Source of the DNA: Endozoicomonas ascidiicola
GTDB lineage: Bacteria; Pseudomonadota; Gammaproteobacteria; Pseudomonadales; Endozoicomonadaceae
Reading direction: 5' to 3'
DNA length: 42,790 bases
Assembly: GCF_001646945.1 (NCBI RefSeq)
Contig: NZ_LUTV01000001.1
Location: 240,865 to 283,654, forward strand
Under the pieces are notes generated by a model, which had not been told where the DNA came from, made no database searches, and saw nothing but the letters and a program-made list of their open reading frames with translations. This document shows, piece by piece, positions 1-9,865 of the stretch (positions are counted from its first letter, which is position 1; every line of letters starts with the position of its first letter). The translations under genes and the position numbers were made by a program.

Positions 1-102
1 CTCAATGCTGTTAACACTCCGAGCGATCATATGTTCAACAGGACATTGGTCATCTTTTTGGAAAAAAATGAATCAATACGGTTTTCCAATTACTCATAAC
101 CT

Positions 103-1389
103 TCAGGCAGGACATTGATCAGGCTGAGCACCCAAATTATTCATCTGAGAACTTCTTAGCCAACCTTCAAGCCCTTGCATCTCCTCCTTTAGCTTACTGA
201 TTTCTGCTTCTTTATTATCAATAGTCACAAACAGGTTCTCAATATCCTTATTTGTCTTAGCCGCTTGCTCCTCCATTATCCGCTTACCAGCCTCAAGCTG
301 AGCATTAGACTCCTCAGCGACCTTCAATTTCTGTAACAGAGCATCTCTCTCGCCCTTGAGAGCAGAGTTTTCCTGACCGGCTTCATAACGTTGTACCCCA
401 ACGAATTCGAGCTGCCGTTGTTGATTCGCTAACTGGGCTGTCATCTCACGAACTTCGCCTTCTTTTGTATCGAGACTTTGCCTTAATCCATCCATTGCCG
501 CCCTATGCACTTCAACTTCAGCTTTGTGCTGAGACACAGTGTGACCTAATTGAGCTTCTGTTTTTCTTAACGCACCTTGAAGGGTCATAGACTCCTTATT
601 TTCTTTCCTTAATTTTTCATTGAGGCCATGAACGTGCTCTGTACTTAAGCCGAGTTCTTGCTCAACACCAGCCAGTTTGTTCTGCGCTTCATTTAAAGCA
701 GCTAATTCAGTTTTCAGTTCATCATTCAGCCTTGTTAATTCAGTTCCCTGCTCTTCTATCAGCTTGTCTTTATGTTTCAACTCCTCACCTATTTTATCAA
801 GCTGTGTTTTTGCAGCTTTCATTTCGGGTAATATATTTTCTTCTAATTGCTTTAAATTTTCTGCCAATTGATCAAATGTAATCTTTTTTTCTGCACAAAA
901 CTCATGCAGTTTTTTCTCACGCTTGATTCGTTCTTGCAATTTGCCTTCGAGAGCACTAAGTCTCTCGTCCTTATCTTGAATAGTTGCACTAGCCGTTTTA
1001 GCTGTTTCTTCTAAATTAGCCACCATATTGTTTAAGGATGCAACTTCATTTTTTTCGTTTTGTAGCTGTTCAAATAAGGGGATTTGTTTTTGCACCTGCT
1101 CAGCCGAAATCACTGAACACTTCCGCTGATAGAGCGGTTTTCCGGTACATAGAATATACAGTCTGTTGACAGGCTCCAGAGCAAGAGAGCCAAGCGCTAC
1201 TGTGCTTGCAGCAATGAAAGCTATCGTATTCACAAGCACATTGCATTTACGCCCAAAAATACTACGTACACCATGAAAAACATTCACACAAAGCCATTTC
1301 GAGCCCGACTCCTGCTCAGTCTGCAGTTGCTGCTGCTGAGCCGTGGATGTTTGATTCAGTTGAGTTTGAGTTGCTCCTGTAATCGACAT
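103..1389 (-). CDS. Membrane-anchored coiled-coil protein, function unknown
   Basis: I do not recognise this 428-residue protein as a named family. The first 30 residues are rich in Gln, Thr and Ser. A hydrophobic segment at about residues 50-71 looks like one membrane span. From about residue 95 to 415 the sequence is heptad-rich in Leu, Glu, Lys and Gln, with almost no Pro, which indicates a long coiled coil. The start is supported by the purine-rich AGAGGA just upstream of the ATG. It lies downstream of the Nudix gene on the same strand, across a 113-bp AT-rich gap, so it probably has its own promoter. A short N-terminal anchor plus a long coiled coil could be structural or could act on a host membrane; the sequence does not decide this. 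The 102 bases between the stop and the window edge hold nothing I can name. Confidence 0.75.
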   Translation of the reverse strand: MSITGATQTQLNQTSTAQQQQLQTEQESGSKWLCVNVFHGVRSIFGRKCNVLVNTIAFIAASTVALGSLALEPVNRLYILCTGKPLYQRKCSVISAEQVQKQIPLFEQLQNEKNEVASLNNMVANLEETAKTASATIQDKDERLSALEGKLQERIKREKKLHEFCAEKKITFDQLAENLKQLEENILPEMKAAKTQLDKIGEELKHKDKLIEEQGTELTRLNDELKTELAALNEAQNKLAGVEQELGLSTEHVHGLNEKLRKENKESMTLQGALRKTEAQLGHTVSQHKAEVEVHRAAMDGLRQSLDTKEGEVREMTAQLANQQRQLEFVGVQRYEAGQENSALKGERDALLQKLKVAEESNAQLEAGKRIMEEQAAKTNKDIENLFVTIDNKEAEISKLKEEMQGLEGWLRSSQMNNLGAQPDQCPA

Positions 1390-1502
1390 TAGTTCCTCTC
1401 TTATTTAGTAATGAATTTATTGCACTGATGTTTTAGAGAGGGAGACTTTTAATTGGTTCCTTGGTCAATTATTCTAATTTGAAATAAATAACCCATCTTA
1501 TA

Positions 1503-2477
1503 TTATAAAAAAAACCAGATAGCATGAATAGCAGCAACACCTTGAGCCCCTTTGCTCTGGGCGACATCAATGTCTACTTCATCCATACCACCAAGCCAGT
1601 AAACCGGCAGTGCAGCACAGGCTGTTAGTTGCCCTGCCTTTTCATACCCTAATGGGCTGACCTCTGGGTGGGATCTCGTTTTGTTCACCGGAGAGACAGT
1701 GATGAAATCCATCCCTAGCGCCTGCGCTCTCTTAACCTGAGGCTCGTCGTGACAGGATGCAGCCAGCAGCTTGCCATTGTGCTCTTTTGGATAATCTGTA
1801 CACTCATCCAACTGGCGAGTCGTCAAATGAAGGCCGCGGCACCAAGACTCTTGAAGAAGCGCCAGCTCGCCTTTGATCAGTAACGTGCCCGATTGTGCTT
1901 TAACCTGCTCAGAGAGTTCTCTAGCCATGTCGAGATAAACATTGCGCTCCAACCAAGGTGCTCGAAATTGAATTAAGCGAATACCTTTGTCTAACGCAGT
2001 TGACACCTTTTGAAAAAGTTCCACCTTTTCATCAAAATGCCCTGTAATCATATAGCGATCAGGCAATGTAAATGCCCTGAGAATCGCTTTATTAGCTTCA
2101 GGAAATTCGTACTCGTCTAGACGAGAGGCTTCCACCCATTCTATGATTTGCCCCTCATTGCCTCTGGCGCACCCTGTAACTCCTTTGACGATCCAGGTAT
2201 CCAAAAGCACTGTTCTATCCGGGTAATCATGACGGAGACAAATAAGCGGCTTGAAACTTTCCACTTCGATCGCTAATTCTTCTCTAAGCTCACGCTTCAA
2301 AGCATCCGTCACCAACTCTCCGGGCTCAACCTTGCCACCAGGAAACTCCCAGAGCCCGCCCATGTGCTTACTATTCGGTCGTTTCGCCAGCAGAACCCGA
2401 CCGTCATCACCAAGAATGACACCGACAGCCACATGAATGATTTTTTTATTGGCGACTTCAGGTTCGATATTCAGCAT
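1503..2477 (-). CDS. Nudix hydrolase fused to thiamine-phosphate-synthase-like domain
   Basis: This two-domain protein has 324 residues. Residues 15-135 form a MutT-type Nudix hydrolase domain. The Nudix box is complete: G48, E54, then R62-E63-L-R-E66-E67. MutT-type enzymes hydrolyse oxidised nucleotides such as 8-oxo-dGTP and protect against mutation. Residues 140-324 resemble thiamine phosphate synthase or TenI, with the conserved-looking segment VSPVNKTRSHP and a C-terminal LGGMDEVD...GAQGVAAI phosphate-binding loop. The same fusion is known downstream of secA-argJ in other gammaproteobacteria such as Pseudomonas. The start overlaps the end of argJ by 20 nt, so the two are probably co-translated. 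Whether the second domain still makes thiamine phosphate is uncertain. The family is confident; the exact substrate is not. Confidence 0.9.
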   Translation of the reverse strand: MLNIEPEVANKKIIHVAVGVILGDDGRVLLAKRPNSKHMGGLWEFPGGKVEPGELVTDALKRELREELAIEVESFKPLICLRHDYPDRTVLLDTWIVKGVTGCARGNEGQIIEWVEASRLDEYEFPEANKAILRAFTLPDRYMITGHFDEKVELFQKVSTALDKGIRLIQFRAPWLERNVYLDMARELSEQVKAQSGTLLIKGELALLQESWCRGLHLTTRQLDECTDYPKEHNGKLLAASCHDEPQVKRAQALGMDFITVSPVNKTRSHPEVSPLGYEKAGQLTACAALPVYWLGGMDEVDIDVAQSKGAQGVAAIHAIWFFL

Positions 2478-3675
2478 TGATCTTCACATAGTCATGGGAT
2501 AAATCGGTGGTCCAGATCTCTTCAACGGCCTTGCCTTGCCCGAGCGCAATTCGAATGGTGATGGACTCCTGGCTCATTATCTTCTGACCCGCTGCTTCCG
2601 TGTAACCTACGGCAGGCTGTCCACTGTTCACAATGGCAACATCATCCAGCCAGATAGACACCTGATCAACATCCAGTGTTGCAACGGGCGCTCTGCCCAC
2701 CGCAGCCAGAATACGACCCCAGTTCGGATCACTGGCGAACAAAGCCGTTTTCACCAGCGGTGAATGCGCCACTGTGTAGGCTACCTCTAATGAATCTTGC
2801 TGGCTCGCTCCACCTTCGACACGAACCGTGACAAACTTGGTAGCGCCTTCACCATCTTTCACAATGGCTTGAGCAAGCTCAACAGACACTTCCTTTAGAT
2901 TTTGGATGAATTTTTGCGCCAGATCGGATTCACTGGCATCGATCACGTCATTCCCCGCAGCACCGGTGGCTACCAGCATAAAACTGTCGTTAGTGGAGGT
3001 ATCACCATCAATGGTAATTCGATTGAACGATTGGTTAGCGATGTCTCTCAATAACAACTGAAGGTAGTTCTGGTCCACAGCCACATCCGTTGCAATAAAT
3101 GCCAGCATGGTGGCCATGTCCGGCTTAATCATGCCCGCCCCTTTGCTCATGCCGGAAATTGTGTACAACTTACCTTCATGCACAAACTGACGGGATGCAC
3201 CTTTCGGCCGGGTATCTGTGGTCATGATGCCTTCCGCCGCGCTGTACCAGTTATCTTCCTGTAAATCCTCCAATGCAGTGGGAATACCCTTACAAAGACG
3301 ATCAACCGGCAACTGCTCACCAATCACACCGGTAGAAAACGGAAGCACTTTATTTTCGTCAATACCGGCAACTCTGGCCAATTCAAGGGTTGTCATTTTT
3401 GCTGCAGCCATGCCGGCATCGCCAGTACCGGCATTGGCATTACCCGTGTTTACCAAAAAGTATTCAGGATCATTAGCAAGCCTTGCGCGACTAAGGTGTA
3501 CCGGTGCAGCACAGAATCGATTACGGGTAAAAACACCGGCAACAGAACTGCCTGAATCCCAGTTCATAATGACGAGATCACGTCTTCCGGGTTTTCGGAT
3601 ACCCGCCATCGCAGTGCCCAGGCGAAACCCTTTTACGGGTTTCACTTCAACCCACTCATCGACTCCCGTTGCCAT
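2458..3675 (-). CDS. argJ: Bifunctional ornithine acetyltransferase / N-acetylglutamate synthase
   Basis: ArgJ transfers the acetyl group from N-acetylornithine to glutamate in the cyclic arginine pathway; bifunctional members also make N-acetylglutamate from acetyl-CoA. The precursor cleaves itself before a catalytic threonine. The site is visible as KGAGMIKPDMATML, with Thr189 as the nucleophile that starts the beta chain. The 405-residue length is normal. The start is supported by GGGAG six bases before the ATG. The gene follows secA, but a rho-independent terminator lies between them, so argJ and the Nudix gene probably form a separate unit. The sequence alone does not show whether the enzyme is mono- or bifunctional. 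Confidence 0.96.
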   Translation of the reverse strand: MATGVDEWVEVKPVKGFRLGTAMAGIRKPGRRDLVIMNWDSGSSVAGVFTRNRFCAAPVHLSRARLANDPEYFLVNTGNANAGTGDAGMAAAKMTTLELARVAGIDENKVLPFSTGVIGEQLPVDRLCKGIPTALEDLQEDNWYSAAEGIMTTDTRPKGASRQFVHEGKLYTISGMSKGAGMIKPDMATMLAFIATDVAVDQNYLQLLLRDIANQSFNRITIDGDTSTNDSFMLVATGAAGNDVIDASESDLAQKFIQNLKEVSVELAQAIVKDGEGATKFVTVRVEGGASQQDSLEVAYTVAHSPLVKTALFASDPNWGRILAAVGRAPVATLDVDQVSIWLDDVAIVNSGQPAVGYTEAAGQKIMSQESITIRIALGQGKAVEEIWTTDLSHDYVKINAEYRT

Positions 3676-3722
3676 CGGTGACTCCCACTTTATGCTTAAG
3701 TTGTTATAAGAAGCGTTGCAAT

Positions 3723-3756
3723 AAAAAAACGGGCCAGCTCTTAAAGAACTGACCCG
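3723..3756 (-). terminator. Rho-independent terminator after secA
   Basis: Read on the minus strand, CGGGTCAG pairs with CTGGCCCG (one G-U pair) around a 11-nt loop, followed at once by seven T residues. It lies between the secA stop and argJ and should end secA transcription. Confidence 0.85.
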
Positions 3757-3802
3757 CAGTTTATGTCAGAAAATACAGTAGTGACAAATTACCCGTCAGT
3801 GA

Positions 3803-6550
3803 TCAGGCAATTTTACCGTGACACTGCTTGTACTTTTTACCAGAGCCGCATGGGCATGCATCGTTACGACCCACTTTGCGACCTTCACGAACAAAGGGTT
3901 GATGCGCTTCGGTATCTGGCGCTTCTTCACCAGACTCTCCTTCTACCACTTGAGCCTGAGCATGTTCAAACTGCATTCGACGAGCCATCTCTTCACGACG
4001 CTGGCTTTCCATCTCGGCAGTTCGATCATCTTCCTGAACCTGAACGTGGGAGATAATACGAATAGTGTCGTATTTAATATCTTCCAGCATTTGCTGGAAC
4101 AGCTCAAAAGCTTCGCGTTTGTATTCCTGCTTAGGGTTTTTCTGGGCGTAACCACGCAGATGTATGCCCTGACGCAGATGATCCATAGTGGCCAGATGCT
4201 CTTTCCACTTATCATCGAGAATACGCAGTAAAATATGCTTCTCAAAATTACGGAGCACTTCAGCACCGGCAAGCTCTTCCTTCTTACGATAGGAGTCAAT
4301 CACCGTTTGCAGAATACGTTCACGCAGCGCCTCTTCATCTAAGCGATCATCGTCGTCCAACCACTGTTGAACTGGCATCCGCTCGTTCAGCTCACTGCCC
4401 AGTTTTTCTTCAAGACCTTTCACATCCCACTGTTCCTCAAGGCTCTGAGGTGGAATGTACTGGCTGATCAGATCGTGCACCACATCTTCACGGAGTGCTT
4501 CGATACTGGAAGATACATCATCGGCGTTCAGTAGTTCATCGCGCTGGGTGTACACCACTTTACGTTGATCGTTCGCGACATCATCGTATTCCAGCAGCTG
4601 CTTACGAATATCGAAGTTGCGGCCTTCCACCTTACGCTGGGCTTTTTCAATAGCATTGGTCACCATGCGGTGCTCAATCGCTTCACCCTTTTCCATACCC
4701 AGGGCTTTCATAAAGCTCTTCACCCGCTCCGAGGCAAAGATGCGCATCAGGCTGTCTTCCAGAGACAGATAGAAGCGGGATGAACCCGGATCACCCTGAC
4801 GACCGGAACGACCACGCAGCTGGTTATCAATCCGGCGGGATTCGTGACGTTCAGTACCAATAATGTGCAAACCACCGGCTTCCAACACTTCTTTATGAAG
4901 CTTCTGCCAATCTGCTTTAACCTTATCGATCTGTTCTTGAGTCGGGTTATCCAACTCGGCCACTTCGGATTTCCAGTTGCCACCGAGCATGATGTCGGTA
5001 CCACGACCCGCCATGTTGGTGGCAATGGTAACGGCACCCGGACGACCCGCCTGGGCAATAATCTCGGCTTCTTTTTCGTGGAATTTGGCGTTCAGTACCT
5101 GATGAGGAATGCCTGCCTTTTCCAAAGCCTGAGACAAGTGTTCAGAAGAGTCGATTGACGCGGTACCCACCAGAATTGGACGACGGGCGACTACCGTTTC
5201 TTTGATATCTTCAATAATAGCTTCGTATTTTTCGGCAATGGTCAGATACACCAGATCATTACCATCCTGACGCACCATTTCTTTATGGGTTGGGATAACA
5301 ATAACGTCAAGGCCGTAAATCTGACGGAATTCAAAGGCTTCGGTATCCGCTGTACCGGTCATGCCAGACAGTTTGTCGTAGTTACGGAAGTAGTTCTGGA
5401 AGGTGGTGGAAGCCAAAGTCTGACTTTCTGCCTGAATGTTCAGGCCTTCTTTGGCTTCAATGGCCTGATGCAGACCTTCTGACAAACGACGACCCGGCAT
5501 GGAACGACCCGTGTGCTCATCAACCAGCATCACTTCATTGTTCTGTACAATATATTCAACGTTACGGGTAAACAGCACGTGTGCTTTCAGAGCCGAGTTG
5601 ACATGGTGCAACAGGTTCAGGTTGTTCGATGCATACAGGCTTTCACCTTCTGGCAGCAGACCTTCTTTTTGCAGAACTTCTTCGACAAACTGATGCCCCA
5701 GCTCATTTAGCTCAACCTGACGACTCTTTTCGTCTACTGAATAGTGGCCGGTGAGTTCTGACGCATCTACTTCACGGGGATCCTGATCTTCTGGCAATGG
5801 ATCCTGACGCTTTAGCATCGGTACCAGCAGATTCATACGACGATAGAGTTCGGAGGAATCTTCAGCAGGACCGGAGATAATCAGAGGCGTTCGGGCTTCA
5901 TCAATCAGGATGGAGTCCACCTCGTCAACAATGGAGAAGAAGAGTTCACGTTGGAAACGATCTTCTTTTCTGAATGCCATGTTGTCACGGAGGTAATCAA
6001 AACCAAACTCGTTGTTGGTACCGTAGGTGATATCGGCTTTGTAGGCTTCTCTTTTTTCTTCCGGGTCCTGCTGTGGCACGACAATGCCCACACTCATACC
6101 GAGAAACTCATAGAGAGGACGCATCCAGTTAGCATCACGACGTGCCAGGTAGTCGTTTACCGTAACCACGTGTACGCCTTTACCAGGAATAGCATTCAGA
6201 TAAGCAGCCAGGGTAGCAACGAGTGTTTTACCTTCACCGGTGCGCATTTCTGCAATATGACCTTCGTTAAGGGTCATACCACCGATCAGCTGAACGTCGA
6301 AGTGACGCATCCCCATGATTCGCTTACCCGCTTCCCGCACTACGGCGAAAGCTTCAGGCAGCATGTCATCCAGGGTTTCCCCCTTTTCAAACCGCTCACG
6401 AAATTCCGCAGTCTTTCCCTTGAGCTCTTCATCACTCAGGGCTGCCAGACTTTCTTCAAGAGCATTGATGGATTTGACAGTTTTGCCCATCCGCTTGAGC
6501 TGGCGGTCGTTACGACTACCAAATATTTTCTTAATTAATGAAGCAAACAT
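3803..6550 (-). CDS. secA: Preprotein translocase ATPase SecA
   Basis: SecA is the ATP-driven motor that pushes unfolded preproteins through the SecYEG channel at the inner membrane. The 915-residue length is normal. The Walker A motif (MRTGEGKTL) lies near residue 102, and a DEAD-like [16 protein letters not shown] segment near residue 210. The helicase-like second motor domain includes [16 protein letters not shown] and [15 protein letters not shown]. The C-terminus has the zinc-binding SEC-C motif [13 protein letters not shown], used for SecB and phospholipid contact. The order M23 peptidase-secA-argJ-Nudix matches related genomes, except that an IS1182 element now separates the M23 gene from secA. 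The gene appears intact. Confidence 0.98.
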   Translation of the reverse strand: MFASLIKKIFGSRNDRQLKRMGKTVKSINALEESLAALSDEELKGKTAEFRERFEKGETLDDMLPEAFAVVREAGKRIMGMRHFDVQLIGGMTLNEGHIAEMRTGEGKTLVATLAAYLNAIPGKGVHVVTVNDYLARRDANWMRPLYEFLGMSVGIVVPQQDPEEKREAYKADITYGTNNEFGFDYLRDNMAFRKEDRFQRELFFSIVDEVDSILIDEARTPLIISGPAEDSSELYRRMNLLVPMLKRQDPLPEDQDPREVDASELTGHYSVDEKSRQVELNELGHQFVEEVLQKEGLLPEGESLYASNNLNLLHHVNSALKAHVLFTRNVEYIVQNNEVMLVDEHTGRSMPGRRLSEGLHQAIEAKEGLNIQAESQTLASTTFQNYFRNYDKLSGMTGTADTEAFEFRQIYGLDVIVIPTHKEMVRQDGNDLVYLTIAEKYEAIIEDIKETVVARRPILVGTASIDSSEHLSQALEKAGIPHQVLNAKFHEKEAEIIAQAGRPGAVTIATNMAGRGTDIMLGGNWKSEVAELDNPTQEQIDKVKADWQKLHKEVLEAGGLHIIGTERHESRRIDNQLRGRSGRQGDPGSSRFYLSLEDSLMRIFASERVKSFMKALGMEKGEAIEHRMVTNAIEKAQRKVEGRNFDIRKQLLEYDDVANDQRKVVYTQRDELLNADDVSSSIEALREDVVHDLISQYIPPQSLEEQWDVKGLEEKLGSELNERMPVQQWLDDDDRLDEEALRERILQTVIDSYRKKEELAGAEVLRNFEKHILLRILDDKWKEHLATMDHLRQGIHLRGYAQKNPKQEYKREAFELFQQMLEDIKYDTIRIISHVQVQEDDRTAEMESQRREEMARRMQFEHAQAQVVEGESGEEAPDTEAHQPFVREGRKVGRNDACPCGSGKKYKQCHGKIA

Positions 6551-6626
6551 AAGTTGTTAACAGTCTCACACTCTGTTTCCGGAGCCGCCCTCCTACCAAC
6601 AAATCCGGGCTGGAGCAGACAAGCGC

Positions 6627-6655
6627 GTAATAGTCCAACATTCTATGACAATCAA
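6627..6655 (-). promoter_or_regulatory. Candidate secA promoter
   Basis: On the minus strand TTGATT and TATTAC are separated by 17 bases, about 75 bases upstream of the secA start. The match to sigma70 is moderate. It lies inside the IS1182 insertion point, so secA could keep its own promoter despite the element. This is inferred from pattern only. Confidence 0.4.
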
Positions 6656-6693
6656 AGCAAAGTCTCATCTATATTAGCTGTATTTCTTTCTAG

Positions 6694-8305
6694 GAGGCTG
6701 TCGGACTTGAAAGTAAAAACCGGAGATGGGCCGCAATAAAGTCAAAAATCACAGAATCCAGTCTGGAAGTGCTGTTTATGTCGTCAGTCTCTTTTGCCCA
6801 AATATCCAAATGCATGCGACAAATAACCTGTAAGCTGAAATAAACTGCATAAAAATGATACTTTCCTGAAGATCTTTCAGCATCAGCGTAAACATCCGCT
6901 TCAGGTTAAAACCCATGCACAGAAGATCCCATTCAGCAGACACTGCTTCAAGACCACGGACCAGAAATTGACGGTATCCCATCACTTCCTTCTGTATCCC
7001 AAACGTTGGCTCAATGGTGCTTTTTCTCAATGCATACACCGCCCGTCCTTCCCTGGTTTGCAATCGCCAACGCATCAACTCCAGTGCGGTAACATCATCG
7101 CCTGCGGGCATCGGCTCATCGGGCTTAAAGCGCTCCAGTAAAGGTTTGTTATGGGCATCCTTCTTTTCTGCAATGTAAGGGATAGCTCCAAACTTATCCA
7201 CAGCAGACACATTGCCCTGACTGAAGTAGCCCGTGTCGGCAAGAATCGCGCTGGGCTTGCCAATCTGCTCTGCACGAGAGGCCAGTTCTTCGAGGGCAGG
7301 CGCTACCTGTTGTTTGTCATTGGTCGCCTGAGTAATATGATTTTCAACAATAAGACCACTGTCGTTATCTACTGCGGCCTGCGCATTATAAGCCTGTACA
7401 AAACCGTTAGCAGACGTTGGCATTATGCGAGACTCCGGATCTGTCAGGTTGACTTGATCTTTGTCCCTGGGACCCGGCGTAGGGGCTTTCGGTTCTTTGC
7501 CCCGTGGCTTTTTTCCCGTATCTCTGATCGCATCACGACGGGCAACTTTGTCCTGGAATTCTGCCAGCTCTTGCTGATAACGTTCTTCAGCTCGTCGCTC
7601 AATTTCAGCTTTGGCATCGGCAATCACCTTGAGGCGATCTTCCCTGCGTTTCAGCTCATCAGGAATGGATAATTCGTCTGGCAATTTTTCAGTATCTGCT
7701 TTTTCAGCCATCCTGAGGAGCTCTTCAACTTCTGCCTTGAGCTGCTTTTCGAGCTTGCATGCGTGCTTGTAACTGAGCGCCTTGTGTTTGCTGGCATTGG
7801 CCTTCATCTTGGTTCCATCGAGGCTGATGGTTCCCAGCTTCAACCATTCTGCCTGTTGCGCAATCAACAATATCTGAACAAAAAGTTCACTGATTTCTTT
7901 ACGGAAGCGCTGGCGAAAGGTGTTGATACTGTCGTGATCCGGATGCTCGTTGGCGCAGATATATCGAAAGGCGATGGAGTCATAAGTTGCTTTCTCCAGT
8001 TTGCGACTGGAGAAGACACCTGTTGCATATCCATAGAACAATAACGACAGCATGAGGGATGGATGCCAGGCTTTAGAACCCCTTCCTTTATAGGCGCTGA
8101 TCAAAGGTGTGAGGTCTAGCTGCTCAACCACCTCTACAACAAAGCGAGCAAGATGCACCTCTGGCAGATAATCCTGAACAGTGGCAGGAAAAAAGTCAGG
8201 GATGTCTCGGTCAATGGGTCTGAAAGTCCATTTGTTCATTGGCTGGCTGTCTTTTACGATCTTGCGGGTATTATACTCAAAAGTTGTTCTAAGTCCGACA
8301 GGCTC
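6694..8305 (-). mobile_element. IS1182-family insertion sequence, apparently intact
   Basis: The element is 1612 bp with terminal inverted repeats GAGGCTGTCGGACTTGAAAG (left) and GAGCCTGTCGGACTTAGAAC (right, read inward). The tetranucleotide CTAG flanks it directly on both sides (6690-6693 and 8306-8309), which is a clean 4-bp target duplication. It carries one uninterrupted transposase gene. The clean duplication and intact ORF suggest a recent insertion. It lies in the M23 peptidase-secA gap, which is normally part of conserved synteny. Confidence 0.88.
6776..8239 (-). CDS. IS1182-family transposase
   Basis: This 487-residue DDE transposase is encoded within the IS1182 element. The N-terminal third matches the DUF772-type domain of IS1182 and IS5-like transposases, including HPSLMLSLLFYGYATGVFSSR and HDSINTFRQRF. 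The catalytic core includes LDGTKMKANASK near residue 140 and ILADTGYFSQGN in the second half. A charged linker rich in Glu and Lys lies between about residues 165 and 260. No frameshift or stop is visible, so the enzyme could be active. It is transcribed in the same direction as secA, so read-through into secA is possible. Confidence 0.93.
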   Translation of the reverse strand: MNKWTFRPIDRDIPDFFPATVQDYLPEVHLARFVVEVVEQLDLTPLISAYKGRGSKAWHPSLMLSLLFYGYATGVFSSRKLEKATYDSIAFRYICANEHPDHDSINTFRQRFRKEISELFVQILLIAQQAEWLKLGTISLDGTKMKANASKHKALSYKHACKLEKQLKAEVEELLRMAEKADTEKLPDELSIPDELKRREDRLKVIADAKAEIERRAEERYQQELAEFQDKVARRDAIRDTGKKPRGKEPKAPTPGPRDKDQVNLTDPESRIMPTSANGFVQAYNAQAAVDNDSGLIVENHITQATNDKQQVAPALEELASRAEQIGKPSAILADTGYFSQGNVSAVDKFGAIPYIAEKKDAHNKPLLERFKPDEPMPAGDDVTALELMRWRLQTREGRAVYALRKSTIEPTFGIQKEVMGYRQFLVRGLEAVSAEWDLLCMGFNLKRMFTLMLKDLQESIIFMQFISAYRLFVACIWIFGQKRLTT

Positions 8306-8311
8306 CTAGCG

Positions 8312-8491
8312 ATACCAATCAAATTTTCTAAACCCGTCATGCGCATGACGAACTGGAGTGCAAAGTAAGGGGAAGTGACGAGTCATAGCAGAGCTATGGC
8401 GAGGAGTTTCAACGCAGATGTGAGGAGTTTCAACGCAGAGTTGCGCTTCAGGTAGTCAGCGCAATAGGGATTTAGAGAATGCGATTGGTAT
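8312..8491. repeat. 180-bp inverted-repeat element with internal 21-bp duplication
   Basis: The ends are ATACCAATC (8312-8320) and GATTGGTAT (8483-8491), and imperfect pairing extends about 35 bases inward. Inside, a 21-base unit beginning GAGGAGTTTCAACGCAGA starts at 8401 and again at 8422, the second copy ending near 8439. It has no gene and resembles a MITE or other interspersed repeat. It begins two bases beyond the right CTAG duplication of the IS1182 element. The remaining sequence to the M23 gene holds only the terminator at 8586. Confidence 0.65.
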
Positions 8492-8585
8492 AAAACGTTG
8501 TATAACGAAAAGGTCAGTATTTAGGGAGTGTGTAGTTGGGATAATCAGCGCTGGGTCGAGCTTTTTGTACTCAATGATAAAAGTC

Positions 8586-8617
8586 AAAAAACATAAAGCC
8601 CTATAAAAGGGCTTTAT
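8586..8617 (-). terminator. Rho-independent terminator after the M23 peptidase gene
   Basis: On the minus strand ATAAAGCCC pairs with GGGCTTTAT around a short A/T loop, followed by TGTTTTTTG. It starts 35 bases past the M23 stop codon and closes the dcw-side transcription unit before the IS1182 region. Confidence 0.8.
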
Positions 8618-8651
8618 GAGATAGGCACAAATCGATGACAGAATCAAAGAG

Positions 8652-9587
8652 CTACTTACTGGCTCTGTAAATATATTTGGCTGGATCCTGTGGCTGTCCA
8701 TCTTTCAACACTTCAAAATGCACATGAGGGCCTGTTGAGCGACCAGAACTCCCCATTTTGGCAAGAGCTTCGCCTCTGGAGACAATATCACCCACTTTCA
8801 CCAGGCTTTCTTCATTATGGGCGTAACGGGTCAGGTATCCATTACCATGATTAACTTCCACCAGAAGCCCAAAGCCTGACCTTTTGCCAGACCAGACAAC
8901 CACGCCAGCCGCCACTGAAATCACTTCCGAGCCACGCTTACCGGCAAAATCTACACCGTTATGCCAGGCTGGCCGACCAGTAAAGGGGTCTGTTCTGCGA
9001 CCATAGCGGGAAGAAAGCCAACCTTTGCGAACAGGCAGGCCTGCAAGGAATGAATCATCATAAATGGTGCGATTGGAAATCAGACGATCAAGCAGATCAA
9101 GTTGCTGCTCACGGCTTTCAATCTGGCCAGATAGCTCATCAATAGCATCCATTAAGGTCAGCTGATGAAAGGCTTCGTCGGACGTCATTAAATCCTGTGG
9201 ACCACCAATCGCTGGGGCTTCACTGAAATCAAACTCACCATCATTCAGTTTGGCTTTGGCAGTCAATCGTTCTCCCAGAGCATCCAGACGAGTCAAACGG
9301 CCTTGCAGCTCAGACATCCGAAGCATCAGAGCATCAACCTGATGCTGAGTCTGTTGCCTAACTATACCGATATCCTGCTGCTGTAACTCAATCACCTGCT
9401 TCCAGTTTGCAACGCCTTCCTGCGTCAAAAAATCAGCATGGCCGCGCTTCATCCAGAAATAGGTGGCACTGCTGCCGAGAGCGGCCATCAACAGAAGAAC
9501 ACAGCCGAGCATCATACCAAAGCCCACGCTACTCCCAGCCAGAGTTCTTGTGCGTGAGTACTTTTCGTCTACAACTATGATCTTCAT
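8652..9587 (-). CDS. M23-family (LytM-type) envelope peptidase or activator
   Basis: This 311-residue protein has one N-terminal membrane span at about residues 21-46 and a periplasmic coiled region at about 60-190. A C-terminal M23 metallopeptidase (LytM) domain follows. The zinc ligands are visible as HNGVDFAG (H and D) and the closing HVHFEV. Active M23 enzymes cut peptide cross-links in peptidoglycan; degenerate ones activate amidases. The metal-binding motifs look complete, so catalysis is plausible. Genes of this type sit between lpxC and secA in related genomes. A terminator separates it from lpxC, so it is probably expressed on its own. Confidence 0.92.
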   Translation of the reverse strand: MKIIVVDEKYSRTRTLAGSSVGFGMMLGCVLLLMAALGSSATYFWMKRGHADFLTQEGVANWKQVIELQQQDIGIVRQQTQHQVDALMLRMSELQGRLTRLDALGERLTAKAKLNDGEFDFSEAPAIGGPQDLMTSDEAFHQLTLMDAIDELSGQIESREQQLDLLDRLISNRTIYDDSFLAGLPVRKGWLSSRYGRRTDPFTGRPAWHNGVDFAGKRGSEVISVAAGVVVWSGKRSGFGLLVEVNHGNGYLTRYAHNEESLVKVGDIVSRGEALAKMGSSGRSTGPHVHFEVLKDGQPQDPAKYIYRASK

Positions 9588-9778
9588 CTTTTGCCCTTAA
9601 TTTTTGATAACAAACAGGCTACACCTGTCAGCCCCAGAGGTATTTCACATGATCGACAGCTGAATGTGCAAGTACGGATATCAATTTTATCGTTGAAAAT
9701 CATCATTCTTTTAATTTTTGTACAGATTTCAACAACAGGGGAACTCCCTGAAGATAAATTTTGGTAAGTGTTACACAC

Positions 9779-9804
9779 AAAAACAGGGCCGCACTAAGCG
9801 ACCC
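9779..9804 (-). terminator. Rho-independent terminator after lpxC
   Basis: On the minus strand GGGTCGC pairs with GCGGCCC (one G-U pair) around TTAGT, followed by TGTTTTTG. A second perfect hairpin, CAGACTGC-loop-GCAGTCTG at 9809-9828, lies just upstream without its own T tract. Together they probably end the mraZ-lpxC transcription unit. Confidence 0.7.
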
Positions 9805-9865
9805 AACCCAGACTGCTTACGCAGTCTGCAAAGTATCATGATTCAGATCGGGACAAACAGCTCTA

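Noticed and set aside
5951-6538. 195-codon plus-strand frame opposite secA
   Set aside because: It is antisense to conserved SecA motor-domain sequence, has no family resemblance and is explained by codon bias of secA.
9809-9828. Perfect hairpin CAGACTGC/GCAGTCTG as a separate terminator
   Set aside because: It has no T tract on either strand; the adjacent hairpin at 9786-9804 with a T tract is the better terminator.
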